A DNA stretch of 64,000 nt from Pseudoalteromonas luteoviolacea (GTDB taxonomy: Bacteria; Pseudomonadota; Gammaproteobacteria; Enterobacterales; Alteromonadaceae), in NCBI RefSeq assembly GCF_018100925.1, contig NZ_JAGJEH010000010.1, positions 182,760 through 246,759 on the forward strand, written 5' to 3'. Under the pieces are notes generated by a model. That model did not search any database, was not told the DNA's origin, and saw only the letters and a program-made list of their open reading frames with translations. Of this stretch, positions 1 through 8,920 are shown in pieces (the stretch's first letter is position 1; every line of letters begins with the position of its first letter). The translations under genes and the position numbers were made by a program.

Positions 1-536
1 TTGTCCCCGCCATATACGTAAACGCAATCAACTGGAAACGCCAATATTGGGTAGAGTAATCCAAATAGAGCCAATTGAACTGTAGTGGAAGTATCTAGAC
101 TGGTGTCAACAAACTGTGGAATAAAAGCGATGAAAAACAATGCCACTTTTGGGTTGAGCACTTCTGTCATCATGGCTTGAATGGTGACATTTTTATTCGG
201 TTGGCTCAGGTCATCAGTGCCTTGCTGGGTGTCCTGATTTGTTTTACTTAGGGTTGCTTTGAATGTCATTACGCCCAAATAGGCTAAGTAGCCAGCACCG
301 AGGTACTGAACTGTGGTATAGGCTGTTTCTGAGGCTTTTAAAATGGCAGACAAACCAATAACAGCAAAGATGGTGTGGACGATACCACCTAATGCAAAAC
401 CAAATGCGCTTTGCATACCCGCAGTTTTACCATGGGTGAAAGTCTGTGCCATTAAAAATGCATTTGAGGGGCCAGGGGCGATTGCGATGATAAAGCTGGC
501 AAATAAAAATGAGAGCAAAAATTCAGGATTAAGCAT
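1..536 (-). CDS. LysE/RhtB-family amino-acid exporter (3' end cut by window edge)
   Basis: Reading the minus strand from the ATG at 536 gives an uninterrupted hydrophobic protein of 178 residues that runs off the window, so the C-terminus is missing. The family hallmark APGPSNAFLMAQ lies near residues 20-31. Further on there is a glycine-rich second helix (GFALGGIVHTIF) and the typical LNPKVALFFIAFIPQF segment. LysE/RhtB proteins are inner-membrane exporters of amino acids or homoserine lactones with about six helices and 200-210 residues, so roughly 25-30 residues are lost. The substrate cannot be told from sequence. It is transcribed leftward, away from an intergenic region of about 250 bases, and its neighbour bcr points the same way. 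Confidence 0.85.
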   Translation of the reverse strand, partial: MLNPEFLLSFLFASFIIAIAPGPSNAFLMAQTFTHGKTAGMQSAFGFALGGIVHTIFAVIGLSAILKASETAYTTVQYLGAGYLAYLGVMTFKATLSKTNQDTQQGTDDLSQPNKNVTIQAMMTEVLNPKVALFFIAFIPQFVDTSLDTSTTVQLALFGLLYPILAFPVDCVYVYGGD

Positions 537-620
537 AATCAAATAATTGTAATTAAGTTAGCGGTTAGTTTAATCATTCGGAAAATGATTGGAAATGGTT
601 TATTGCAATTTTTGAAAACT

Positions 621-644
621 ATGCGGGTATAAAAAAACCCGCAT
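621..644. repeat. Hairpin (8-bp stem, A-rich loop), possible weak terminator
   Basis: ATGCGGGT (621-628) pairs with ACCCGCAT (637-644) around an A-rich loop. It lies between the end of the bcr gene and the start of the LysE gene. On the minus strand it is not followed by a proper T-run, so termination of bcr here is only a guess. Confidence 0.35.
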
Positions 645-684
645 AAAAAGGTTGGGGGATATTGATCAAATATAAATGCTAAAA

Positions 685-768
685 AGAAGTCGTGAGTCTT
701 CCTAAACAACAGCCTGTGTAGCTATTAGGTAAATTATGCCTTGCTCATATGACAGTTTTACGACTTCT
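685..768. repeat. Long-range inverted repeat, possible structured RNA or bcr 3' end
   Basis: AGAAGTCGT at 685-693 is perfectly complementary to ACGACTTCT at 760-768. Inside, GAG/CTC and CCTAA (701-705)/TTAGG (725-729) can nest in the same order. The element sits 17 bases beyond the stop codon of the bcr gene. It could be the folded 3' end of that mRNA or a small RNA; no promoter was identified. Confidence 0.3.
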
Positions 769-785
769 ACACAATTTCCTGCATA

Positions 786-1964
786 TTAACTGGCACTGTG
801 TAAAGCTTGTCTATGTTTTGTGAATAGCAAAGCTAAAAATGGTGTTGCCAAGCATAAGTGCAGTGCCAATTGCCATGGTGCGAGAAGTTCCAGAGGCTGT
901 GTCATGGCCATTAATAGCCCTGCACCACTCATTTGCATTAGTCCAATCAATGCTGAAGCTGTTCCCGCTTGCCTTGGGAACTCAGCCAGTGCGTTACCAG
1001 CGGCCGCACCGAGTGTAAAAGCAAAGCCAATCGATGCCATATACATTGGTAGCATATAATTGATAAGACTGCTCTGAGGTAATAATAGCGTGATGAAACC
1101 AGCGCCACAAAATAGACTCAGGCCAAATTGCAGTGCGCGACGGCTATGACGTTTTATGAATTGGGGGGCAATAAAACTAGATACGATACTAATGGCGGCA
1201 TTGATGGCAAACCACAAGGTAAAGTCGGCCATTGGCAAGCTTAGGTGAGACATAATCCATCCAGGAGCACCGACGACAAACACCAGCATGGCTGACATAC
1301 AGACCATAGTGATAGCCGCATTGAACATAAATTTTGTACTGCTCAACATAGGTGAAAAACGACGTAGATCTAAAATATGGCCTTGATATATAGAGTCTTC
1401 AGGCTTGGTTTCTTTGAAAATGACGCATAGTAAAGCAAGACCAGCAACGGCAAACACAAATAGAAAAGCAAAGTTGCTTCGCCAGCCAAATTCAACGGTG
1501 AGCCATGCGCCCAGAATAGGTGCTAGCGCGGGAATAAAGCACACAATACCATTTAGGTAAGTGATCATTTGACCACTGCCTTTGTGCCCAAAGCTATCCC
1601 GGACAATGGCAAACGCGGCAACAAAAGTAGCACATGCGCCAAGGCCTTGTAAGACTCTGGCTAACATCACTGCTCCCCAAGTATCAGACAAAGTGGCCAC
1701 AGCTGCGCCGATCATAAATAGTGCTACACCGGACAATGCGATTGGCTTTCGCCCATACTTGTCTGCAAGTGGCCCCGCAATTAACTGCCCAAGCCCAACA
1801 GCAAGCATATAAATGCTGACAGTTTGTTGAATCTTTGCCTCGCTTACGGCGAGCGCATTTTGCATGTCTACAAAAGCGGGTAAATACAAATCGATGCCAA
1901 GAGGGCAAAAAACAACCAATAGGGCAAGGATAAAAATAAGTGATTTGCTGGTTCGGTGTTGCAT
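786..1964 (-). CDS. Bcr/CflA-family drug efflux MFS transporter
   Basis: 392 residues with about 12 membrane helices, the normal size of Bcr/CflA drug:H+ antiporters. The MFS motif A is clear (GPLADKYGRKPI, about residues 64-75), preceded by the family-typical start (PLGIDLYLPAF) in the first helix, where Bcr/MdfA-type pumps have similar residues. An ATG start at 1964 has a well-placed AAGGAG seven bases upstream. It probably exports small toxic compounds from the inner membrane; the real substrate is not predictable. It stands alone, with the divergent DUF4442 gene 285 bases away. The intervening stretch 1965-2249 is AT-rich and presumably holds both promoters, but I could not assign them with confidence. 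Confidence 0.88.
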   Translation of the reverse strand: MQHRTSKSLIFILALLVVFCPLGIDLYLPAFVDMQNALAVSEAKIQQTVSIYMLAVGLGQLIAGPLADKYGRKPIALSGVALFMIGAAVATLSDTWGAVMLARVLQGLGACATFVAAFAIVRDSFGHKGSGQMITYLNGIVCFIPALAPILGAWLTVEFGWRSNFAFLFVFAVAGLALLCVIFKETKPEDSIYQGHILDLRRFSPMLSSTKFMFNAAITMVCMSAMLVFVVGAPGWIMSHLSLPMADFTLWFAINAAISIVSSFIAPQFIKRHSRRALQFGLSLFCGAGFITLLLPQSSLINYMLPMYMASIGFAFTLGAAAGNALAEFPRQAGTASALIGLMQMSGAGLLMAMTQPLELLAPWQLALHLCLATPFLALLFTKHRQALHSAS

Positions 1965-2249
1965 GGTGTCTCCTTTTCGTCGCTATTGTATTGCGCGGTG
2001 AGAAAAAAGACAGGACAAATCGCCGCCATCGTGAAATATTTTATTAAATTAAAGGAATAAATAAGAAATATGCATACCAATTAAGCACTAAGGCAATTTA
2101 ATGAGACAATTTTATATTGCAGTCCAATTACTCTGGTCATAGCAAGTAGTTGCGCGGTTGCTCGATCAGATACAAATGGTGCTTGTTTAACACTAGAGAT
2201 AACTGGTCTGATGTGTTAGTTTGGGTCAAAACAATCTGCGGAATAGAAT

Positions 2250-2717
2250 ATGGCCAGTTCACTACTAAAAATATATAAACGAATCAAATGGCTGCCATTT
2301 GGCAATTGGCTTTTCAGTAAGGCTGTTTGTAGAAGGGCACCGTACTTTGCGACAATCAAACCCAAGATCACGCATTTAAGTAGCGGGAGAATATGCGCAC
2401 AGATGCCAAATCGACGTGCAGTTCACAATCACATAGGCACTGTTCACGCCATTGCCCAGTGCAACCTAGCTGAGTTGTGTGCCGGCGTGGTCACAGATGC
2501 GACTGTTCCTGTGCAGACTCATAGGTGGATCCCAAAAGGAATGACAGTTCAATATTTGAAAAAAGCGGATACAGACCTAAAAGCAGAAGCGGTTATTCCA
2601 TTGCCTCATGATTGGCAAGACAAAGAAGATATCATTGTGCCTGTTGAAGTATTTAATACCGAAGGCGTGAAAGTCTTTCACGCCGATGTCACTATGTATA
2701 TTACAGCGAAAAGTTAA
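2250..2717 (+). CDS. DUF4442 hotdog-fold protein (thioesterase-like)
   Basis: 155 residues matching the general pattern of DUF4442 proteins: an N-terminal helix rich in basic residues (KIYKRIKWLPFGNWLFS), then the hotdog core with NRRAVHNHIGTVHAIAQCNLAELCAG, where the long central helix of the fold is expected, and alternating beta strands (MTVQYLKKADTDLKAEAVI, EDIIVPVEVFNTEG, VFHADVTMYI). The family is related to acyl-CoA thioesterases, but its reaction is not established. Start ATG at 2250 has GGAA about seven bases upstream. The 3' end overlaps the convergent bactofilin gene by four bases. Confidence 0.75.
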   Translation: MASSLLKIYKRIKWLPFGNWLFSKAVCRRAPYFATIKPKITHLSSGRICAQMPNRRAVHNHIGTVHAIAQCNLAELCAGVVTDATVPVQTHRWIPKGMTVQYLKKADTDLKAEAVIPLPHDWQDKEDIIVPVEVFNTEGVKVFHADVTMYITAKS

Positions 2718-3100
2718 GCCTGATCTTGCATTTCGATTGGAGTGACATTGGATAGGTCTGTTTTATGCGTGAGCTTGCCTTCAATGTGTGCTCCAGCTTC
2801 GATGCTCAGAGTGTCATGAATGATATCTCCATGAACTTTTGCTGTAGGCTCTAAACGAACTTGCTGCGCTGAAATACAGCCATTGACCGTACCTTTTACA
2901 TGAACTTGAGTCGCTTTGATATTGCCTTCTATTGTGCCTTGTTCTCCGATGACCAAATGTTCGACCTCAAGGTTACCAGATACAATACCATCAACTTGAA
3001 TTTCACCGTCACATTGGATATCTCCAATGACTTTGGTATTAGGCGATATCATGGCGACATAGAGCGTATGGGGTTTATTATTCTTTAGTTTATTGAACAC
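2714..3100 (-). CDS. Bactofilin (polymer-forming cytoskeletal protein)
   Basis: The core consists of repeated short beta strands with glycines (KVIGDIQCDGEIQVDG, GNLEVEHLVIGEQGTIEG, ATQVHVKGTVNG, IHDTLSIEAGAHIEGKL), which is the right-handed beta-helix of bactofilins. I chose the GTG at 3100, giving a product starting MFNKLKNN, typical for the family, about 129 residues; a TTG at 3118 or an ATG at 3052 are alternatives. The gene overlaps the 3' end of the M23 peptidase gene by 11 bases, so the two are probably translated together. Bactofilins form membrane-associated filaments that position cell-wall enzymes, and pairing with an M23 peptidase is a recurrent arrangement (for example CcmA with Csd1 in Helicobacter). 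Role here: local cell-wall shaping, inferred. Confidence 0.85.
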   Translation of the reverse strand: MFNKLKNNKPHTLYVAMISPNTKVIGDIQCDGEIQVDGIVSGNLEVEHLVIGEQGTIEGNIKATQVHVKGTVNGCISAQQVRLEPTAKVHGDIIHDTLSIEAGAHIEGKLTHKTDLSNVTPIEMQDQA

Positions 3101-4205
3101 GTTCGAGTACTCTTGCAAGTTTAACAGGGTTAATATGCTTTTTATCCTGTAATACTTCGTAGTGCAAGTGCGTACTGGTACTTCTTCCTGTGCTGCCCAT
3201 CAAAGCAATGACATCAGATTGACGAACTTGCTGCCCTTTTTTCACTTTAATTGTATGTAAATGACCGTATCGCGTCGTAACTCCATTCGCGTGCTGGATT
3301 TCCACAAATTTACCATAGCCACCATATTTACCTGCTCGGACAACCTGTCCATCTGCAGGCGCTAAAATTTCTGTTTTGTGCCATCCCGCTAGATCGACCC
3401 CTTTATGGTATGCGCGTCGGCCTGTGATAGGATCCTTACGGTAACCAAATGCACTGGAAATATAGTATTTATCTTCTTTAACGGGCATGCTCGCAGGTAG
3501 GTTTTGTACTAAGCTCTCGAGTTGGTTGAGTCTCACCGAGCTGTCTATTGCTTGTAAGTATGCAGCTGGCAATTTGTCACTTTGCACCTGATGGTATGGA
3601 CCACCTTGTGCTTGGCTTGAGGTATCGGCTTCAATCCCCGCTTCTTGCATACTAGCCAAAAGCACGTCATTTCGATTAGCAATTAGATGGTGAAGTCGCT
3701 TGAGCAACTGAGTTTGTGCATCGTTAAGCTCAGTGGCATGGTGGTGAAAAGAGTCACTGTGCTCCTGATGTAGTTCAATATTATTTAAATGTTCGTCTGA
3801 CTTTGGCTCTACATCTGAGCTGCCTTTCTCTGCTGAGTTAGCTTCGCCTTCGGTGATAGTATGAGGCAATGAAGCCATCAACTCATTGAGCACGGCGTGC
3901 TGTGCGTCAAGCTGTGCAATACGTGTTTGCTGTTGAGCCAGCTTTGCTTGCAGCGCCTCGTGTTTATCAAGCCAAGCTTCTTCTTTATGGGAGACTTCAC
4001 TGGTCAGTTGCGATAGATGTATTTTTTGCGAGAAATATTGTGATGTTGAAAACCCAAGCCAAGCTAAAATCGTCATTACACTTATTACAAGCACTATTTG
4101 TAACCAAGAAGGTACTGTCAACAGACTTACTTCGCCATTTTGACGCAACATCAATTGTTTTGGTTGAAATAGCTTAAAAACTAGGCTTTTGATAACGCTT
4201 AACAT
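3090..4205 (-). CDS. M23-family (LytM) peptidoglycan endopeptidase, membrane-anchored
   Basis: 371 residues from the ATG at 4205 (an upstream TTG at 4214 is also in frame). Order: short cytoplasmic tail, one membrane helix (about residues 32-52), a long Gln/Ala/Leu-rich coiled coil with a charged His-rich linker (about 60-200), and a C-terminal LytM domain. The zinc ligands of active enzymes are present: HKGVD near residue 267 and HLHYE near 345, with the intervening GYGKFVEIQHANGVTTRYGHLH strand-turn. It should be a periplasmic, metal-dependent endopeptidase cutting peptidoglycan cross-links, in contrast to degenerate LytM regulators such as EnvC. It overlaps the bactofilin gene downstream. 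Confidence 0.88.
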   Translation of the reverse strand: MLSVIKSLVFKLFQPKQLMLRQNGEVSLLTVPSWLQIVLVISVMTILAWLGFSTSQYFSQKIHLSQLTSEVSHKEEAWLDKHEALQAKLAQQQTRIAQLDAQHAVLNELMASLPHTITEGEANSAEKGSSDVEPKSDEHLNNIELHQEHSDSFHHHATELNDAQTQLLKRLHHLIANRNDVLLASMQEAGIEADTSSQAQGGPYHQVQSDKLPAAYLQAIDSSVRLNQLESLVQNLPASMPVKEDKYYISSAFGYRKDPITGRRAYHKGVDLAGWHKTEILAPADGQVVRAGKYGGYGKFVEIQHANGVTTRYGHLHTIKVKKGQQVRQSDVIALMGSTGRSTSTHLHYEVLQDKKHINPVKLARVLERVQ

Positions 4206-4270
4206 AACACTCAAAAATTTAGATAACGCCTAACTCTAACAATTTTTATACAAAAAGCCAGTATAAAAAT

Positions 4271-4301
4271 ACAAAAAAAAGGCGTGTTTATGCACGCCTT
4301 T
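4271..4301 (-). terminator. Intrinsic terminator of fahA (hpd-fahA unit)
   Basis: AAAGGCGTG (4278-4286) pairs with CACGCCTTT (4293-4301) across a 6-base loop. On the minus strand it is followed by a run of eight T. It lies 27 bases past the fahA stop codon. Confidence 0.85.
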
Positions 4302-4327
4302 GATTTGAATGAAATTATTTTATTCAA

Positions 4328-5641
4328 TTACTTTGCTGGAAGTACAGTGCCTTCTACTGAGCCAAAGCCAATGCGGTTGAAGCCATCTGCTTCACACCAA
4401 CCACGCATGATTACCTTGTCACCATCTTCAAGGAATTTGCGCTCTTCGCCGTTGCTCAGTGTAATAGACTCTTTACCACCACGAGAAAGTTCAAGTAGTG
4501 AACCTGCTTCTTCGTGCTCAGGGCCTGACTGAGTACCAGAACCTAGCATGTCGCCAGGTAGGAAGTTACAGCCATTTACTGTGTGGTGTGTAACCATTTG
4601 CGCAACAGTCCAGTAGCTGTGCTTAAAGCTTGACTCAGACACCTTGCTTGGCGCTTCATTCGCGCTGCGCATCTTGTCTGTTTCGATCAATACATCCATT
4701 TGAATGTCAAACGCACCAGCTTCACGGTTTTGTGCAGACTCAAGGTAGCTCATTGGTTGCGGGTCGTTCTCGTCGCGATGCCATGCAGTACGATACGGTG
4801 CTAATGCTTCAGTTGTTACAACCCAAGGTGAAACAGTTGATGCGAAGTTTTTCGCAAGGAATGGACCCAGTGGCTGGTATTCCCACGCTTGTAAATCACG
4901 TGCAGACCAGTCATTGAATAGGCAGAAACCAAATACGTGGTCTTCAGCATCAGCAATGCTAATTGCGTCACCAAGCTCATTGCCTTTGCCTAGGTAGATA
5001 CCAAGCTCTAGCTCATAGTCAAGACGTTTACATGGACCGAATGAAGGCGCATCTGCATCAGGTGCTTTCGTTTGTCCTTTAGGACGTGGGAAAGTTTGAC
5101 CCGATACGTCGATTGATGATGCACGACCATGGTAACCGATCGGTACCCACTTATAGTTAGGTAAAAGAGGGTTATCTGGGCGGAATAAGCTACCTACAGC
5201 TGTAGCGTGATAGATAGACGTGTAAAAGTCAGTGTAGTCACCGATATGACATGGTAGGGCGTATTCAACGTCATCTTGAGCAACTAGCGCGCCTTCAAGC
5301 GTGCTTTGATGCTCAGAACCTTCGCGTAAAGCACGTGAAAGTGCAAGGCGCAAGCCTGACCAATGTGCTTTACCAAGACCCATAAATTCATTTAGCGCTT
5401 GTGCGTTTGCTGCTTCAACAGCTTCTTGTGCCACACCGTCAAAAATGTTTGCTGCTGCAACAGCTGCTAGGTCCAATACTTGGTTACCAATTGCTACACC
5501 GCCGCGAAACTCTTCGTTGCTGCCTTTACGACGAAATGAGGCAAATGGTAAGTTTTGAATTGGGAAGTCAGTACCTGCTTGGTTTGCACTTGCAACCCAG
5601 CTCTTTAAATTAATATCGTGTGTTTCATTGATAAAAGACAT
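4328..5641 (-). CDS. fahA: Fumarylacetoacetase
   Basis: 437 residues from the ATG at 5641, which has AAGGAAAG just upstream; the longer reading frame upstream is not needed. It catalyses the last step of tyrosine/homogentisate degradation, 4-fumarylacetoacetate to fumarate and acetoacetate. Family signatures are plain: DYTDFYTSIYHATAVG near residues 135-150, YELELGIYLGKGNELG with the metal-binding glutamates, and FNDWSARDLQAWEYQPLGPF, closely matching the mammalian enzyme. Length agrees with the roughly 420-440 of the family. It lies directly downstream of hpd on the same strand with 133 bases between. The intermediate steps (homogentisate dioxygenase, maleylacetoacetate isomerase) are not in this window. 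Confidence 0.95.
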   Translation of the reverse strand: MSFINETHDINLKSWVASANQAGTDFPIQNLPFASFRRKGSNEEFRGGVAIGNQVLDLAAVAAANIFDGVAQEAVEAANAQALNEFMGLGKAHWSGLRLALSRALREGSEHQSTLEGALVAQDDVEYALPCHIGDYTDFYTSIYHATAVGSLFRPDNPLLPNYKWVPIGYHGRASSIDVSGQTFPRPKGQTKAPDADAPSFGPCKRLDYELELGIYLGKGNELGDAISIADAEDHVFGFCLFNDWSARDLQAWEYQPLGPFLAKNFASTVSPWVVTTEALAPYRTAWHRDENDPQPMSYLESAQNREAGAFDIQMDVLIETDKMRSANEAPSKVSESSFKHSYWTVAQMVTHHTVNGCNFLPGDMLGSGTQSGPEHEEAGSLLELSRGGKESITLSNGEERKFLEDGDKVIMRGWCEADGFNRIGFGSVEGTVLPAK

Positions 5642-5724
5642 GGTCTTTCCTTTTTTATACAAGCTGCATATGACTATGCATTTTAATTTGTGCTTTCGCC
5701 AGAATATGGCCAAGTTTAAATAGC

Positions 5725-5750
5725 AAAAGCAGCTTAGAAAAGCTGCTTTT
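5725..5750 (-). terminator. Hairpin between hpd and fahA, partial terminator or processing site
   Basis: An 11-bp perfect stem, AAAAGCAGCTT (5725-5735) with AAGCTGCTTTT (5740-5750), closes an AGAA loop. On the minus strand only the TTTT of the stem itself follows, so termination after hpd may be incomplete, allowing some readthrough into fahA. Confidence 0.6.
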
Positions 5751-5774
5751 TAATTTGTCTTTGCTGGTGGATGA

Positions 5775-6821
5775 TTAAATCACACCACGACGCTCTTGGT
5801 CACGTTCAATTGACTCGAATAGAGCCTGGAAGTTACCTTCACCGAAACCACCGTCATCAACACGTTGGATCATCTCAATGAAGATAGGACCGAATAGGTT
5901 TTTAGTGAAAATCTGTAGTAGGTAGCAGTTTTCGCTTTGGCTATCTACTAGGATCTGGTGTTCTTTGATCTTTTGCTTATCTTCAGCAACCCAAGGAACA
6001 CGGTCGAAAATTGTATCGTAGTAGTGATCAACAATATCTAAAGTCGCGATGTTTGTTTTGTCTAGCTTATCTAGAGAGCCAACAAGGTCGTTCGTTAAGA
6101 ACGCAAGGTGCTGTACGCCCGGACCATTGTATTCGTCTAGGTACTCATCGATCTGGTTGTTGTTGTCATCTTTACCTTCGTTGATTGGAATCGAGAAAGT
6201 ACCACAAGGTGACTTAAGTGCGTAAGAAAGTAGTGCAGTCTTCTGGCCTTTGATGTCGAAGTAACGAACTTCTTCAAAACCAAATACGCCTTTATAGAAG
6301 TTTGCCCATGTTTCCATTGTACCTTTGTAAACATTGTTAGTTAAATGGTCGATACGAATGAAACCTTTGTCTTCTACAATGTTTTGCTCAGCTAGATCTT
6401 CAAAATCATTTTCGAAGATAGAGCCTTTATCACCGAATACATCGATGAAGTAAATTAGGCTGTCACCAATACCGTAAATTGCAGGGTATGGTAGGTCTTT
6501 GTTTGCAGAGTCTGTTGCTGGTTTTGCACCGCGCTCTACGGCAACTTCAAACGCTTTTTGTGCGTCTTCTACACGCCAGCCCATTGAACAAATAGCTGGA
6601 CCATGTGACTTAGCAAACTCAGCAGAGAAACCGCCACGCTCGTTGTTTAGTAAGAAATGGATCTCGTTCTGGTTGTAATGAACGATGTCTTTACCTTTAA
6701 ACTTTTTAAGTTTAGAGAAACCAAAATCCGAAAAGATTTTGTCCATGTAATCTGCGTCTGGGGTTGCGTATTCGGTAAATTCGATACCTACAAGGCCAAG
6801 AGGATTATTTACTTCACTCAT
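5775..6821 (-). CDS. hpd: 4-hydroxyphenylpyruvate dioxygenase
   Basis: Converts 4-hydroxyphenylpyruvate to homogentisate in tyrosine catabolism. Two vicinal-oxygen-chelate halves are visible. The iron ligands typical of the family are in place: His in IDHLTNN near residue 159, His in VQHLAF near 238 and Glu in FIEMIQR near 315. I chose the ATG at 6821 (348 residues) because the AGGAG motif is seven bases before it and only one base before the alternative ATG at 6827. The family usually has about 350-360 residues in bacteria. It heads a probable hpd-fahA unit. Two TyrR-box-like palindromes lie upstream, which fits control by the TyrR encoded at 29.3 kb; that link is inferred. Confidence 0.95.
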   Translation of the reverse strand: MSEVNNPLGLVGIEFTEYATPDADYMDKIFSDFGFSKLKKFKGKDIVHYNQNEIHFLLNNERGGFSAEFAKSHGPAICSMGWRVEDAQKAFEVAVERGAKPATDSANKDLPYPAIYGIGDSLIYFIDVFGDKGSIFENDFEDLAEQNIVEDKGFIRIDHLTNNVYKGTMETWANFYKGVFGFEEVRYFDIKGQKTALLSYALKSPCGTFSIPINEGKDDNNNQIDEYLDEYNGPGVQHLAFLTNDLVGSLDKLDKTNIATLDIVDHYYDTIFDRVPWVAEDKQKIKEHQILVDSQSENCYLLQIFTKNLFGPIFIEMIQRVDDGGFGEGNFQALFESIERDQERRGVI

Positions 6822-6933
6822 TGTCATTCTCCTGCATTAAGCACTGGATTGCTTGTTGTAATTTATGCAGTGGATAATTAATCAAAATGACCTAAAGTGA
6901 AAGGTTTTCACCGCAATTCACTGTTAGCCGTTT

Positions 6934-6951
6934 TGTAAATTTGACTGCACA
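6934..6951. promoter_or_regulatory. TyrR-box-like palindrome upstream of hpd (weak box)
   Basis: TGTAAA-N6-TGCACA matches the E. coli TyrR box TGTAAA-N6-TTTACA at 10 of 12 defined positions, keeping the G and C regarded as essential. It lies about 115 bases before the hpd start. The rest of the 6822-7204 gap is AT-rich, and I see no gene in it. Confidence 0.4.
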
Positions 6952-7167
6952 TTTGGTGCTGTTTTAAGACAAAATGGAAATCGACAATTTTTTTAGATTG
7001 AAAAGCAGTAATTGAACAGAAAATCGGGTTAGTGTTTTGTCTGGTTTGTGGGTTTTATTTTCTATAAATGCATGTTTTGTTTGTAGTTTATTTTTTTTAA
7101 CACATTTATTAATACATGAACCTATTGTTGCTGGTCATGGCCGTGTGTGCTGTATACTGCAAAACTG

Positions 7168-7185
7168 TGTAAATTTACCTTTACG
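7168..7185. promoter_or_regulatory. TyrR-box-like palindrome upstream of hpd (strong box)
   Basis: TGTAAA-N6-TTTACG matches the TyrR box at 11 of 12 defined positions. It lies about 350 bases upstream of the hpd start and just beyond the terminator of the POT gene, so hpd is its only plausible target. The distance would suit activation from a remote site more than simple repression. Confidence 0.45.
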
Positions 7186-7204
7186 TTTTGAGGTTGGGAA
7201 ATGA

Positions 7205-7232
7205 AAAAGCCGCACTATAAAGTACGGCTTTT
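7205..7232 (-). terminator. Intrinsic terminator of the POT transporter gene
   Basis: AAAAGCCG (7205-7212) pairs with CGGCTTTT (7225-7232); ACT/AGT extends the stem past one mismatch to an ATAA loop. On the minus strand a run of five T follows. It lies 20 bases after the stop codon. Confidence 0.8.
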
Positions 7233-7251
7233 AGTAAATTTTATTTGCGGT

Positions 7252-8688
7252 TTATTGTCTTTCACCGCTCACTTCAAGCTCTTTTTCAAGGTAGTGTGCT
7301 TGCGTATGAGGTTCGTTGTCACCTTCGGCGCCATGCATCCAATCAACCAGCTTATTACTTAAAAGGTACATTGCTAGGGCTGAGATCAGCGCGGTTGCAC
7401 CTAGACCGATGAAAATACCCATTGCATTATTCATAGCCTCTTGGCCTTCACCAATGAATGAACCGACGAATCCAGCGATTTTGTTAGCCACGGCGGTGCA
7501 CAGGAACCAAATACCCATCAGTAAAGATGCAAGGCGAAGTGGCGCAAGCTTGCTTACCATAGATAAACCGATAGGAGACAAGCACAATTCACCGAGGGTG
7601 TGGAATAAATAGAAAAGCACTAACCACATCATGCTGATCTGCAGAGTTCCACCTGGCGCTGCGCTTTCTGTCATCAATGCAAACATCATGGTTAGGAAGC
7701 CCAGTGCTAAAAACACCAAACCTATGGCAAACTTAACTGGCGAGTTGGGCTCGCGTTTATCTAGCTTTAACCAGATCATTGCCACAATTGGAGCAAAGAT
7801 GATAATGAAAATGGAGTTCAAAGACTGGAACCAAGACGCTGGGATTTCAAAGCCCATTAACACTCGGTTAGTGTAATCATTGGCGAATAGGTTCATTAGA
7901 CCACCGGCTTGTTCAAAGCCCATCCAAAAGATGATACTAAATACAGACATAGTAAAGATCACGCGGATACGGTCTTTCTCAATTTTTGTTAGGGGCTCTT
8001 TAGTACCAGACTCTGATTGTTGCTGAGATAATTTAGCGGATGGTACAACGCCGATGTCGCCTAAGTACTTTTTGCTAAGTAACATTTGCATTACTACAGA
8101 AATGACCATACCGACACCTGCCGCGACAAAGCCTGCTTGCCAGTTTATCTCTGATGCAACATAACCAGCAACGATAGGGCCCAATGCACCCCCTAAGTTG
8201 ATACCCATATAGAAGATGGTGAATGCGCCATCACGACGTTTGTCGCCTTCTTCGTATAAATCGCCGACCATGGTGGAGATATTTGGCTTGAATAAACCAT
8301 TACCGATACATAGTAGTGTTAAGCCAATATAAAAGACGTTTTCCTCTTGACCAGCCACAACACTGTGAGGAATACCCATAATAAAGTGGCCCGCGGCCAT
8401 TAAGATGCCGCCAATGATGATGGCTTTGCGTTGCCCAAGTACGTTATCTGCTAGCCAGCCACCAAACAGCGGGGTTAAGTAAACGGCCATTGTAAATGTA
8501 CCGTATAGACTTAATGCATCGGCATTGGTCCAACCAAAACCACCGTTTTGTACCTGAGCTACTAGATAAAGTACTAAAATTGCACGCATACCGTAGTAGC
8601 CAAATCGCTCCCACATTTCCGTGCCGAACAGTAAGAATAGGCCCTTAGGATGGCCTAAAAACTCACCGCGATTAGGTAATGAATTCAT
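7252..8688 (-). CDS. POT/PTR2-family proton-coupled oligopeptide transporter
   Basis: 478 residues with 12-14 membrane helices. The N-terminal ExxER proton-coupling motif is present (EMWERFGYYG, residues 24-33), followed by the MFS-like GGWLADNVLGQRKAI loop and the family signature FYMGINLGGALGP in helix 5. It should import di- and tripeptides with protons across the inner membrane, as DtpA-D and DtpT do. Length is slightly below the usual 490-500. The gene appears monocistronic, with its own terminator downstream. Upstream, 8689-8943 carries only the terminator of the next gene and AT-rich sequence. Confidence 0.92.
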   Translation of the reverse strand: MNSLPNRGEFLGHPKGLFLLFGTEMWERFGYYGMRAILVLYLVAQVQNGGFGWTNADALSLYGTFTMAVYLTPLFGGWLADNVLGQRKAIIIGGILMAAGHFIMGIPHSVVAGQEENVFYIGLTLLCIGNGLFKPNISTMVGDLYEEGDKRRDGAFTIFYMGINLGGALGPIVAGYVASEINWQAGFVAAGVGMVISVVMQMLLSKKYLGDIGVVPSAKLSQQQSESGTKEPLTKIEKDRIRVIFTMSVFSIIFWMGFEQAGGLMNLFANDYTNRVLMGFEIPASWFQSLNSIFIIIFAPIVAMIWLKLDKREPNSPVKFAIGLVFLALGFLTMMFALMTESAAPGGTLQISMMWLVLFYLFHTLGELCLSPIGLSMVSKLAPLRLASLLMGIWFLCTAVANKIAGFVGSFIGEGQEAMNNAMGIFIGLGATALISALAMYLLSNKLVDWMHGAEGDNEPHTQAHYLEKELEVSGERQ

Positions 8689-8920
8689 GTTTTGTTCCCA
8701 AACTTAGTCATAATGTGTTATTTGGCCTTTAATTATTAGTGGTCATTTATCGTTAATTCCAAGAAAAAATCACACTTGCTTTGAAGGGGAGGCCAGTACC
8801 CAAAAGCTTTACACACATAGTCAGTAGTGACTAACTATGCAATAAAAACGCGTCAGTATACCCAGCGCAATGGCATTGGGGAAGCCTTACCAGATGGCTT
8901 TAGTAGACTTCAAGCATAAA

